From contig WARS01000013.1 in NCBI GenBank assembly GCA_008933995.1, forward strand, positions 5,680,329 through 5,744,328: a stretch of 64,000 nt of DNA. Direction: 5' to 3'. Source of the stretch: Datnioides undecimradiatus (taxonomy: Eukaryota > Chordata > Actinopteri > Lobotiformes > Datnioididae). This document shows positions 48,553-59,461 of the stretch, in pieces; the first letter of the stretch is position 1, and each line of letters starts with the position of its first letter. The notes beneath the pieces are model-generated. The model was not told the DNA's origin, ran no database searches, and saw nothing but the letters and a program-made list of their open reading frames with translations. A program made the position numbers and the translations under genes.

Positions 48553-51500
48553 GAAGCCCTGGAAATACGCTTTTCTGTCATAATGCACACATTTTGTCTC
48601 ATTTGTTTGTTGGTTTGGTGTGTTCCATTACATGCTTGCTAGGTAAATCATAGTTTGTTTGTTTTTCAGCTTACATTTGCACCATAGCTTTTATTCTAAG
48701 GTTATTCATAGTGAGGAATGTGTTACATGAATTATGAGGTACTGACCTCAGGTACTGTTAAAACACTGACATGGGGGTTTGCATGCATAAATTCACAGAA
48801 GTGGTCAAGGAGTGTCATAGAAAAATCCCCTTTCTAGTCAAAACAAAATGCCAAATGATGCAGTCTTGTTAATTCCAAAATCACCTATCTAGGACCTTGT
48901 GAAACAAACTTCAGTGTGCCAAACCCTAAACACCGTCCTGAAACATAATCACCACATGGTGCCTTGGTTCACTAGCGAGCAATATACTTTATTTAAAATA
49001 ATATTTGACTGCAAGAAAAGTAAATGCATCCTGCTTTGTCTCTAAACAGGAGACATTAAATTGGATGTCACACTGTAAGGCGTGACTTGATTTTCTGGAG
49101 CAACCAATTTCACAGTGTAGCTCGGACTGTCTGTGTCTGTGGTCTTTCACTTGTGAAGGTTATCCAAATGAGACAAAATCGCTTCACAGACTTCTGTTTA
49201 TGTGATTGGTCGCTCTCAAGCAATCAGAGGTGTTTTCATCATTTCATTTCTGAAGCCCAGCTTTGATTGTGTACGTCTGGCCCCAGGATATTACCATGGG
49301 TCATTGTAGGTTCAAGGTCAGTCAGAGCTTTGAGTGAGGTCAAATGAAGGATTGGAGGGTTCAGCCCAATCTCCACCTCACCCAGCCCTCTCTGTAGGAG
49401 CAGCCACTGTGATTGCAGATAATTACTTCTGTAATGTGCAATATTTGGGGTTTGTGTGTCTTTGTCCCCAGGTATTATTTCTTACCGGTATTTCTTACCA
49501 GTATTATCATTAAGCCCCTATGTCTCTTTATTTTTCAGTTTTTCATGTACCACCAGTTAAGCCCTTTTTGTAGTTTGTCATTTGGCTACACTCACTGGCA
49601 ATGCATTCATCATATATTCTTTTGCCCCTGTGAAAATTTGATAATAACAGATCAAAAGACATAAAGTTAAATTTACACCTCTTTTCCATGCTTACATTGT
49701 TTCTAATGCAACTGACCATCCATGTATTATTGTTATTTTAAGTTAAATATTATTTTTCTGCGGCAAGACCTTTTGATGTGCTTGCACTTACCACCTAAGT
49801 TGAAACAAAAAGAAATTGTCTAAACAGTTATCCTTATTCATTTACAATAGGATTACATTTCTTCTTCAATTTAATTGCAAATGCAGCTATATTGCAATTG
49901 TTCTGTTGATGATGATGTATAAAAAAAAGCCTACAGGTATATCCCAAATATACAATAGTTGCTCCTAGAAAATTTGACATTTGAACAATGTCAAGTCTTT
50001 CACAAAACGTTCGTCTTCAACATAGAAATGCATCTTATATAAATATCTCATTGTCACTGTGTCACAGTTTGAAAGGGTCTCAAGACTCTCTGTGTACTGA
50101 GGCATAACACAAGAGGAGCCGAAGGCAATGGGTATTCGAAAAGAAAGCTCTCATAGTATTCGGTCTTTAGCATTTTGTACATTTCATAGTGCAGTGGGGG
50201 GCTGGAGGAATTAATCCATGGCCCCTTTCATAAAGCTGGTGAATGCCTTGAGTGGCGCTAGGAAAAAAGCACAAGGCCCAGCAGCGTTGGAAACTGATGA
50301 TCCATGATGCCTTTATGCTATGCCGGTCTGCATCACTATGCCGCCTTCTTCTCCCTCTTCATCTGCTGTAGCTGTATCTGCTGAGGGAGAAAACTTGACT
50401 GCACTCCATGAATACAGAGGAGCTGTCTTGGTTACTCCAGAAAGCATCTACTTAAAGCTCTCATAGCTGACTATTCTTTGTATTTCTTTCTGTCTGGTGT
50501 TCAGCCTAGTAGAACATGGTTGTACCTCATTATGCAAGTAGTTGAACAGTGAAGATTCAAAGTTTAAGAAGATTCAAAAACTTTATGGTCATTGAGCAAG
50601 AACATCAACATTTGACTTGAGTCAACCAAATTATCTTGGTAGATATTGGTATTTCATTAAGCTGTGCTGCCTTGTCACCCCTTCCCTAGTGTAAATGCCT
50701 TTCCACATAGCTTTTCTGATTTCTCTGTGTTTCTTTTTAGCCTGTCATGTCTATTTTGCTTTCGTCATCTCTTGCTGTTTTCTTTCATTTCCTTCTTTTT
50801 CACTTTCTCTGTCTGGTTCTCTTGAACTCCATTGGATCTTACTGTAACCTATTTTTCTATTTAAAACACAGCTTAGAAGATCAAATCTACTTTACTGCAA
50901 ATGTGCATTTGATTGTTCAATGTGCTGCCCTAAACATAGACTGTTTTCCAGAATCACCATTTTTACACTCAATAAACCATTGTTGCTGGATTCAGAAAAG
51001 ACAGCAAGGCCAGCAACCATTTCCAGGTGGAAAGGCTTACAGTTATAGGAAGGGATGTCTACCAAAACAGAGTTATAGCCTCCATCACAAAACACAAAAA
51101 GTGCTTCCTTTCACCATTCATGCCAGGTGAAGATTTAAGATTCTGAATCTGAATTCTTTGTCATATGTTGGGCTCCGTGTAACTAAAGTCTATAGCAGTT
51201 GACAGTGCTTCACTCAAAAAGGATACACTTATTTTCTAATCCCCCAAACACGATTTGAGTTTGGTGGAATTGTTAGCTGACATAAGCCATTTCCTTCATT
51301 TCAAAGGGTTTCTAAAGGCTGCAAAGCCCCCAGATCCTCAAATGACCTACATGTGGGAATGTGGAGAATTGTTGCCGTTCTCCAAATAATGGTTCTATAA
51401 TTTTCTTATCATGTCAGACAACCTTACATACTATGGATAAAATAAAATTTGGATAATGATGCTGAGAGTGTCAATGTCATAGTGTCAAGATGACAGTGGA

Positions 51501-53090
51501 GATGGATTATAGGATACAGTATATCCAAAACTCAGAAAGGTTTCTTCAAAAATAATTTGGTCTTGCTAGAGGAAAAATCAATTAAAAGCCTGTTATGTTC
51601 AAATAACACACATCAGCAAACCCCACTGTATTTTTCTTAATAGTTTGGACCCCATGGGGTGAAAAACACTGGATAATTGTTGCATTTTTCCATTATCACA
51701 GAGTAGTATCAAAATTGACAATTAATTTTTTTTTCCTCATATACAATGCTTAGACATAATCATGAAATAATCAAATATGACCTCCCAATGCCTGAGGCAC
51801 AGCAAGTGAGATAGCAGCACTGTTCATTTTAATGATCTCATGCTGCAGTTAACTCATTTGTTTGCAGGCTGCTGTATCTTCGAGGCTTATGGGACCTTTG
51901 CTTTAAGCCAGTGTACAGAAAGTGTACAGTAGTTGGGAGCAAAAACATAGAATCACGTGGGTCACATTGGTCACATATTGCAAGTACATATTTCTAGTTG
52001 AAAGCCTGGCCTTTACTGGTATAATATAATACATTCATCAATGTGACTCAGCAGTAGACTATGGTCTTTTGACTGGTAATTATAGGGGAGAGAGGTGTTG
52101 GTAAGGCACCAAAATATGAGCCATGACTGGCTGTTTTTGAAATGACATTTAACACAGAAGTCATGTCCTTGCAACTTGGTCCTTAGAAGTCTAATTTTAG
52201 TCCACTTCATTAGCACTAAGCATGTAATACACTTTCCTACTGTAAGTCACACGTAGTATACCAAGATGTCACTTTAAGCTTGAGTACCATGTCAGGTAAG
52301 ACATGTAAAAACACTGGACTTGAAGTGACTACAGGAACTGGAAACTGTTGGGTGGCAAAATAAAGTAAAAGTTCTAAATAAATGAGTAGAAAAACAGATG
52401 CTTATGGGTGAACACCTGGTTTAGGAATCAGTAACACTTTACTGGTGTTTTTTGGTTGGTCCATGCTACATCCAGGAAATGGTCAAACATTTCACCCAGC
52501 CCATCCACTACGTACCTGATGGTCCTGCCAACTGGTGTTGACTTGAAGCACTTCTTGTAATTTTGGGGTTTTGCAACAAAATGGGCAACGGCAGTTATTT
52601 TAAGATGCTTTAACTAAAAGCATCAGTTAAATAAATATAATGAATACTTCTGAATCTACTGTGTGTCTGTCTGTGAATTGTACCTACTTCCTCATGGAGT
52701 CTGCTGGAACTGATTAAATCTCCAGTGAACCAGAGTGTCCAGACTAGCCTGACTGCTTCTGACTCATGAAGAGAGAGAGAGAGAGAGAATAAAGAGTATG
52801 ACCTCAAGTCTACCCTGCATCCATTCCTCACCATTCATTCATCCATTCGTAATGGGGTACTCTAACCTGGCTGTTTAACACACATTATCATCAGCGCTCT
52901 CCTCAGCTGGAAGCTTTGGAAGCTTTTGGCAAGAGTGGCTTGTTTAGAGGGCATTATCATGTATGTTTGGAAAGGAACTTTGGTCTTGTGATAATAATGA
53001 AAAGCAATATTTGTATAACTCTATATGTAGTGTTACACAGAATGAGAGCACACATGCTGGCTCTAATCCTGTTTATACTTGTGCCACACA
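48553..53090. other. Intergenic, no gene recognised
   Basis: AT-rich sequence with no supported exon. A (GA)n run lies at 52769-52788. Confidence 0.5.
52769..52788. repeat. (GA)n microsatellite
   Basis: About ten GA units. Confidence 0.85.
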
Positions 53091-53096
53091 AACATA

Positions 53097-53564
53097 CAGT
53101 ACTGTGCATAAATCTGGCAGGTGTGAAGAAATGCTGTAAAGTAAGAATGCTTTCAAAAAATATCTATATATTTATCAGTTTACAAAATGCAAAGTGAGCA
53201 AACAGAAGAGAAATCTAAATCAAATCAATATTTGGTGTGCCCACCTTCAAAACAGCATCAATTCTTCTAAGTACACTTTTTTAATTTGTAAGATCACAGT
53301 TAGGTGTATGATTGACCCGTTATACCACACAGGTGCAACGGATCATCAGTTTCATATATAGGTTGAAACACAGTCATTGACATCAATAGAATTAATGCTG
53401 TTTGGAAGCGAAAGGGTGGGTACACCAAATATTGGTTTAATTTCCATTATTCTTAGCTGACTTTGCATTTTGTAAATCGATAAACAATTACACTTTTTAT
53501 TTTTGAAAGCATTCTTACTTTACAGCATTTCTATATACCTGCCTAATATTTTCGCACAGTACTA
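53097..53564. mobile_element. Nonautonomous Tc1/mariner-type element with long inverted ends
   Basis: The 468-bp element starts CAGTACTGTGC and ends with the inverse, one base different at the tip. TA lies at both edges (53095-53096, 53565-53566). The two arms match over roughly 100 bp, sharing AGAAATGCTGTAAAGTAAG, AATGCTTTCAAAAA and TTTACAAAATGCAAAGT in inverse order. The inner sequence (AATATTTGGTGTGCCCACC) matches wording I know from a widespread fish Tc1-like family. There is no transposase, so it depended on an enzyme elsewhere. Sharing of the two TIR families between this and the 10.8-kb element is not evident. Confidence 0.85.
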
Positions 53565-53606
53565 TAAATGGCTCACTTATAAGTAGTTTTCTTTGGACTG
53601 GATCTG

Positions 53607-53608
<2 letters not shown>

Positions 53609-53645
<37 letters not shown>
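53609..53645. repeat. (CA)n microsatellite
   Basis: About 37 bp of CA dinucleotides, some 40 bp beyond the Tc1-type element. Confidence 0.95.
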
Positions 53646-53646
<1 letters not shown>

Positions 53647-53649
53647 GCA

Positions 53650-55980
53650 AGTGTAGGAGTGAGAACTGCTATGGCTTCGCCAATTAGTAATACAGTAAAG
53701 TTACCTGGTTGTCCAATTTATTTATTTTTTCTGAAAAGACAGGCTGTGGATCTTGCACCTCAAAGTCAGCAATTGAGTGGAGCAGTTGGTTCACGGTCAC
53801 TGGAAAATGGTGGGTAGCCCACCGTCTGAGAGAAAAGCCACTCACCCATCAAACGAAATGATGCACCATATTGCATTGCCTGATTTTACACATATGGTTT
53901 CTGCCACCTCAAGAACACAGCAAGAATTAGAGGATTAATGTCAAAGCATGATGCCATAGTTTTACTTTCAGGTGTTTTACCCCTCAGATTTAGAAAGAAG
54001 AGAAAAGAGAAGTGAACACGTCACACCAAATCAAGTTCCAATTCTGTTCGAAATACTGCAGCACAGTGCAAGCAATGAGGTAAGACAAGTTCCCATATTT
54101 GTTTATCTATTAATGATGAACATATATTAACTGCAAAAATAAAATGAAGTGCTATTTGGCTGTGAGTTCATTAATCCATAACAAGAAACAGTGGGAGAGT
54201 GGTTATTGAACACGCCTCCCTGCTGTTAAGATGTTCTGGTTGGCAGGAGTAATGATGTTAGTTTTACATTAACTTGATAATATTCTGTCCCAGAGACACT
54301 ATAAAATGTGCTTTCACTGCAGAGGGCTGAGATGAAACTAATTCTTACTAATGTTGACAGTGTGCGCATGTATTATCAATATTCTTCACTTATTCTTCAC
54401 CCTTTTTTGGAGATTTTGTTTTATAGTTGCAACTTAGCAGCTCAGTTACAGACTGACTAAGCTTGCTTGCAAATTATTAACAATTGCAAAAGGCATGTAT
54501 TTTTTTCCCCTGATTCTACTATACTGTAGCTTATTAAAAAAAAAACATTGCCATGAACAAATATATGTGATAACATGAATTGTTTCTGTTACCTTCAAAC
54601 TATTTATGAATCATTGTATTTTAAATGTTGTAGACATCATGGGATGTATGGAATGTTTATTCTTTTTGAATGCTGGGTGGCCTCTGGGTACAAAAGGGCA
54701 CATTGGCTGAGCTCACCAGGAGAGGTAGTGTGATTGAGGACCAAGATAAGCACACATCATTTGACCATGTAGCCATGTGCATGCTGTTGTTTATTGAACC
54801 TTGTAAAACTAAGATAAAAACTTTGTTGCAAACAACAGAAGTTGTGAGAACGTGCATGCCAAGTTCACCTCGACTTACAATCACTTGGTGACGTTGAGTA
54901 GCAATAAGCAACACATTTAAGTCAGAAACATCTCTGAATGTATAATTCATGAAGTGATAGCAGCTGGTAAAGTACGTACCCCGCAATTGGATCAAGTTGG
55001 ATGTGAAGTTTGGCCCACTTGACTGGAATTGAGCTGCAGATGACAATGTACAATTGGTGGGCAGTGGATTATGGGCTGTATTTCTTCTTAAAGAGCATGC
55101 ATTTACATGATGAAATGGCTGCCCATCAAGTTGTGAGTGCTATCATTATCTAATCTAATATAAATATGCAAAAAGGCCTAATGTATAAAACACTTTTAGA
55201 TATATTGCAAAAACCAACACAGACTAAAAAAACAAAGTATCCAAGACAATATTAATAATACTTATTTTAATAAGCATTTTGTGTATTTGCTGCAGATGTT
55301 TGTGGGGATAAACACTAGAATATAAGCGTCACTGCTGCAGACCCACCGTGGAGAGGTGTAATTCACTAACAGCCAATCAGATTGCTACATCTGTTGTGCG
55401 CTGTCCTGGGTGCTGAAGCTTACTTTCCCTGTCAATGGTGCTTAACCAGGGACTGAGTAGGTTTTAAATACCTTTGTGGAGCAGCAGTGGTCTCTAATGG
55501 GACTTGGGTAGCAATGATTTGTCTACCCACATGAAAGGCATTATTTGTCTGTCTGGGTTTTTGTTGCATTTCGTGCATTGTTCCTCAGTCTCACCATGAT
55601 ATCATTCTCTAGTTTCCCAATAAAAAAGGATTGGAAATGAAACAAAATTGCAAAATGGGAGCGTGGACACAGTGTCACTGAGTTCTGCTGTGAAGAGAGA
55701 CGCAATAATGAAAGAGCATTTCCCGGCTTGAAAATATACTTGGACCCAGGCCACAGTCCCAGAGACTGGAGCTCTGACCTCATCCACACTTTCTGATGAT
55801 AGGACAGGTCCAGCTGCTTATATCCTGATCAATCTCTGTAGGTAGGGGAACAAAAGCAGAAGGCCCTGGTGAGGGAACAAGGATAAAAATCAAAAACATA
55901 ACAATCAGTGATATGCCCTTATTTTCACACATTTTATTAACATAGATTGTATACTAAATTAAACATATTTTGGCCGCAGG
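53650..55980. other. Intergenic, no gene recognised
   Basis: No supported exon or RNA gene. A stretch at about 55290-55347 (TTTGTGGGGATAAACACTA, then ATATAAGCGTCACTGCTGCAG) repeats sequence found again at 59236-59297. Confidence 0.5.
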
Positions 55981-55990
55981 AACATTTTAA

Positions 55991-56695
55991 AGGGGACATA
56001 TTATGGCAGCTGAAAGCTGTTTTAAACAGGTCCTGGATGTCTTAAAAACAAGCTTTTGAAATTTTTGCAGAATAAGTCTCCCATGCTCTACCCTCATTAT
56101 TTATGCAGAGTTGAGTGGGTGGGGAGGCTATGATAATGAAGCGCTGTGCTGATTGGCTGCCTGAATTACGTATGGAGGGGGAGGGTGCAGAGCAGTGCAG
56201 GACCGGTATCCAACATGGCTACCACTCATGACAAACAGCCTGTGGCTGTACACTATAGCTACAACCCAGAATCTGACCGCATACAGCGGGTGAAAATGGT
56301 TGAAAGGAATAAAAAAATGAAACGCAGCCACAGTCTCCGCTGGTCTTCTGGGGCTGGGACAGAATACAGGTATTTGTGTTGGTTTTTACAACCATGGACG
56401 ACATCAGGACACACCACTAGCTTACTGCTGGAAACACCGAACTTCAGCGGGATGAACACCCCCTCTCAGTGGTTTCACTCAGAGAAGGACGGCCTATGTA
56501 AATCACTCCTGTTGTTACGTAATGACGGAAGCTGAATCTGAACGGCCTGTAGGAGCCCCATTTTACCAGTTGGAGGGCTGTAGAAGTGATGCAGGACTTG
56601 TCTGACTTCCTCATTCTTTGAGTTGGGAGGCTGAGGGGGGACTAGTTTAAATATGTTTAGGCAAGAAAAAATGTGTTGTTCATAATATGTCCCCT
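55991..56695. mobile_element. Nonautonomous DNA element with AGGGGACATATTATG ends
   Basis: The 705-bp block begins AGGGGACATATTATG (55991-56005) and ends with the exact inverse, CATAATATGTCCCCT (56681-56695). TTAA precedes the left end (55987-55990), the duplication typical of this fish family; the right flank reads ATGA, so that side has decayed or the element is atypical. An internal open frame at 56146-56535 has no recognisable domain and is probably incidental. TTAA preference points to Kolobok- or piggyBac-type mobilisation, which is inference. Confidence 0.7.
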
Positions 56696-56965
56696 ATGAA
56701 AGCAACTATAAAAACAGGCAAAAGATTACTGCAGTGTTGTAACATTTACGCCTTTTATTCTTCTTGCTATAGACCTTGTAACTAAAAATACATTTGGGGT
56801 ATAGTAACAGTATACAGTAACAAGAATTTAAATATCATACTTTGTGGTGGCTCCAGTGTATGATGAGTCACGTTTTGTTGAGCAACAGTGCAAGCCTTTA
56901 TGACGACTGGGTGGGGATTCTGCTGAAGGTCTGGGCGTGGCCGCTCAGATGCACGCACCTACCCA

Positions 56966-57036
56966 GCATTGGTGGTTCAGTGGTAGAATTCTCGCCTGCC
57001 ACGCGGGAGGCCCGGGTTCGATTCCCGGCCAATGCA
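56966..57036 (+). tRNA. tRNA-Gly (GCC), unit 1
   Basis: The 71-nt gene folds as a standard cloverleaf with acceptor GCATTGG paired to CCAATGC and discriminator A. The anticodon loop is TGCCACG, anticodon GCC, reading GGC and GGU. The pol III A box (TGGTTCAGTGG) and B box (GGTTCGATTCC) are both perfect. No mismatch to the vertebrate gene was noticed. There is no intron. The nearest T4 terminator is at 57073, 35 nt downstream, so transcripts may carry a long trailer. Confidence 0.97.
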
Positions 57037-57165
57037 AGAAATCTCTTGCACTTTCATGCCAATTCAGTCACGTTTTGTTGAGCAACAGTGCAAGCCTTTA
57101 TGACGACTGGGTGGGGATTCTGCTGAAGGTCTGGGCGTGGCAGCTCAGATACACGCACCTACCCA

Positions 57166-57236
57166 GCATTGGTGGTTCAGTGGTAGAATTCTCGCCTGCC
57201 ACGCGGGAGGCCCGGGTTCGATTCCCGGCCAATGCA
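57166..57236 (+). tRNA. tRNA-Gly (GCC), unit 2
   Basis: Identical to the unit 1 gene over all 71 nt. It is followed 8 nt later by TTTT at about 57244, a close and conventional pol III stop. Confidence 0.97.
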
Positions 57237-57365
57237 AACTAGCTTTTGAACTTTCATGCCAATTCAGTCATGTTTTGTTGAGCAACAGTGCAAGCCTGAA
57301 TGAGGACCGGGTGGGGATTGTGCAGAATGTCTGGGCGTGGCAGCTCAGAAACACACGTCTACCCA

Positions 57366-57395
57366 GCATTGGTGGTTCAATTCCCGGCCAATGCA
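57366..57395 (+). pseudogene. Collapsed tRNA-Gly pseudogene, unit 3
   Basis: Only 30 nt remain: GCATTGGTGGTTCA joined directly to ATTCCCGGCCAATGCA. Forty-one nucleotides, including the anticodon, are missing between the GGTTC of the D arm and the GGTTC of the T arm, consistent with recombination between these short repeats. The acceptor halves can still pair. The B box survives with one change (GGTTCAATTCC), but the product cannot be a tRNA. Confidence 0.9.
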
Positions 57396-57425
57396 AACAA
57401 GCTTTTGAACTTTTATGGCAATTCA

Positions 57426-57481
57426 GCCACGGTTTGTTGAGCAACAGTGCAAGCCTGCATGAGGACCGGCCAGGGATTCTG
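57426..57481 (+). repeat. Truncated fourth array unit
   Basis: The leader of the 200-bp unit (GTTTGTTGAGCAACAGTGC) is recognisable to about 57475 (GGGATTCTG). The sequence then switches to the GCCAGTGGGTTCC repeat, with no tRNA. Confidence 0.8.
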
Positions 57482-57655
57482 GGCCAGTGGGTTCCAAACG
57501 TTGTTGCCCGAGGGTTGTGTCCGGATGAGGAATATTCTTAGATTTTGTGTGGGTAGGCGTGCAACAAAACAAAACTGCTGCGCCAGTGGGTTCCCCACAT
57601 TGTTGTGTCCGGATGAGGAATAGGCTCAGATTTTGTAGAGGTTGCTACTATGCAT
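57482..57655 (+). repeat. GCCAGTGGGTTCC / TCCGGATGAGGAATA repeat, two copies
   Basis: Two successive copies of an approximately 100-bp motif begin at about 57484 and 57582. Each runs CAGTGGGTTCC, then TTGTTG, TGTCCGGATGAGGAATA and AGATTTTGT. A third copy lies at 59163. It appears as the continuation of the tRNA unit in both places. I do not know its family. Confidence 0.75.
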
Positions 57656-57997
57656 GAGGCTATTAAGTGTCACCATGTGTCATGGTGTATAAGGCGTGGA
57701 CTTTAGCTGGACAGTACATGTATTTTCCTGCCACTTGTGAAAACCCTGTATGAATATGTTTGCTGTTTGGGCCCTGCTTTAGCTCTGTGCAACAGAAACG
57801 ACACAGTCTTCCCTGAGGGTGGGGGTCTGGGAGTTTCCTCTTCTATTCTGCACTGTGTTAAGTGCAGTTCACGCTGAAAGAAGTCCGTCTGTGCTAACTC
57901 TTGAAAGGGCATTTTCGGATTTGTCAGGCTCTTTGAAGAGGTACTTTATTCAGATTTAAATGAATGAATGGAAGGATTTCCCTTTATATTTACCAAC

Positions 57998-58244
57998 CTG
58001 CGGAATGTATTCTCCCAGCACCTCTGTCCTGTCTGAGGCATCCCCTCCCCTCTGATGGACCACAGTCAGGCCATTTTGTTTGACGATGCTCTCCCTCAGT
58101 GGTGCAGAATTGCCCCGCAGAGAGGGGTTGTCTTTGATCAGCTTAGCTGCATCAGTCAGATACTGGCGGAGGTATCCTAGAGGTTCCTTGTGGAAAACAT
58201 TGATCTTCCCGGGAAGTAAAACTGAATTATTTCTGCATGCTGGC
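57998..58244 (-). other. Candidate exon of unidentified gene
   Basis: On the - strand the block is preceded by a strong acceptor (TTTTTCTCCCTCACAG). It is followed by CAG|GTTGGT, with an alternative donor GTAAAT four bases later. One frame is open throughout, reading CRNNSVLLPGKINVFHKEPL, then YLRQYLTDAAKLIKDNPS, SAPLRESIVKQNGLTVV and GGDASDRTEVLGEYIPQ. The composition looks like a folded soluble protein and not random translation. It has no in-frame Met, so it would be internal. I do not recognise the family, and found no companion exon within several kb on either side. It could be one exon of a widely spaced gene or a captured exon fragment. Confidence 0.45.
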
Positions 58245-59072
58245 CTGTGAGGGAGAAAAACAGTATGATGTAAATACTCAGTATTCATATTGTCTTATTA
58301 ATGCTGAAATCATGAGTGACATTATTTCAATGTGGAATTTACTGAGTTTCCTTGAAGTGATGCTAAATGAACAAAATATATATATTTTGTTGTATTGCTC
58401 CCTCAGATTTTAGTGCATAAAAGCTGGTGTATAGGGGTGTATTGTGTTCTTTGGGAAAGTGGGGGCAGACTTTAAGGCTCCTTACCACAGCATGGAGGGC
58501 TCAAAACAGCGACATCCCATACCCCATCCCACACACAGAACACTGTCTTCTTCACACCACCCCCTCCACCCACCTACAGCTGCACAGAAAGGCAGAAAGA
58601 GTCAAACTTCAGTGAAACGACCATCTGCACATGCAATTTCTTGGTCCTGTAGGTAGATTATGAACGTAACCTCATCAGGTAAACCTAATTAAAGAGCGCC
58701 AGTATTAAACTTCACATGCAAGTTTCTGGTGCAGTTGTCCAGATGAGCTGGACGTGCCCCGCAGAGAAAAGCACGAAGGTCGATGTGATTTAACTTACAG
58801 AGTTACGTGAGTTACCGGACACAGCGCACATATCCGCCCGTTATTTATCTGGTACTTTGTGAAAAAGTCTTCGTACCTCTGTTGATCAATACAAATGCCA
58901 AGGGTGAAGAATTTGTTGAGCTTGATGTTTCCTCCACAGTGACTGACAGAGTGATGGAGAGACGAGGAACAGAGACGGGGCTTGAAGTGTTTACTGTGCC
59001 AAAACTACGTCAGTGGTCAGACGGCGTATTACATCTGCAGTGTTTTAGCACTACCATAGAGAATGAGTGGGA

Positions 59073-59111
59073 ACATCGGTGGAGGCCAGCATTCGATTCC
59101 TGGCCAATGCA
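59073..59111 (+). pseudogene. tRNA-Gly relic
   Basis: The 39-nt sequence ACATCGGTGGAGGCC, then AGCATTCGATTCCTGGCC and AATGCA, retains the acceptor ends and T-arm side of tRNA-Gly(GCC) with the centre missing. The trailer (CAGCTTTTAAATT) matches the trailer of array units 2 and 3. It is a decayed, displaced copy from the same repeat family. Confidence 0.75.
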
Positions 59112-59162
59112 AGTCAGCTTTTAAATTCATCATAATAAAAGAAACTGTGTCAAAGCCCCGCT

Positions 59163-59297
59163 GTGCCAGTGGGTCCCAAACGTTGTCGCCAGAGGTTTTT
59201 GTCCGGATGAGGAATAATCTCACATTATGTGTATTCGCTGCAGAGGTTTGTGGGGGTAAACACTATGCATGAGAATATAAGTGTCACCGCTGCAGCA
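59163..59297 (+). repeat. Third copy of the GCCAGTGGGTTCC repeat
   Basis: The copy reads GCCAGTGGGTCCCAAACG, TGTCCGGATGAGGAATAA and then TTTGTGGGGGTAAACACTA with GAATATAAGTGTCACCGC. The last part also occurs at 55290-55347. It follows the tRNA-Gly relic at 59073, repeating the order seen after the array. Confidence 0.75.
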
Positions 59298-59461
59298 CTG
59301 GACTGAAAAAGATATATAGACTTGCAAGTGGCCAAACAACAGCGGTGCCTTCATCTTGCTTCATCTGGGATTCATCCACCATGGGAACATGAAATTATGC
59401 ACAAATTTTTAAGGAATTTCTGTGCTTGAAATGTGGGCAAAGTGTGAAAATGTGTGAAAAG

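Larger units (their letters stand above)
56867..57425 (+). repeat. Tandem 200-bp repeat array carrying tRNA-Gly genes
   Basis: Units start at 56867, 57067 and 57267 (each GTCA[C/T]GTTTTGTTGAGC), exactly 200 bp apart. A fourth, partial unit starts at 57426. The spacing to the fourth is 159 bp because unit 3 lost 41 bp from its tRNA. Units 1 and 2 differ by few bases; units 3 and 4 are more diverged. Each unit holds about 99 bp of leader, the tRNA and a short trailer. Confidence 0.92.

Noticed and set aside
54657..55046. 129-codon - strand open frame
   Set aside because: No domain, no splice or promoter context, and composition consistent with chance.
56146..56535. 129-codon open frame inside the 705-bp element
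   Set aside because: No transposase or other domain is visible, and it lies wholly inside a nonautonomous repeat.
56842..57541. Open frames of 79-134 codons running through the tRNA array
   Set aside because: They translate the tandem tRNA-Gly units and repeat at the 200-bp period; they are not protein genes.
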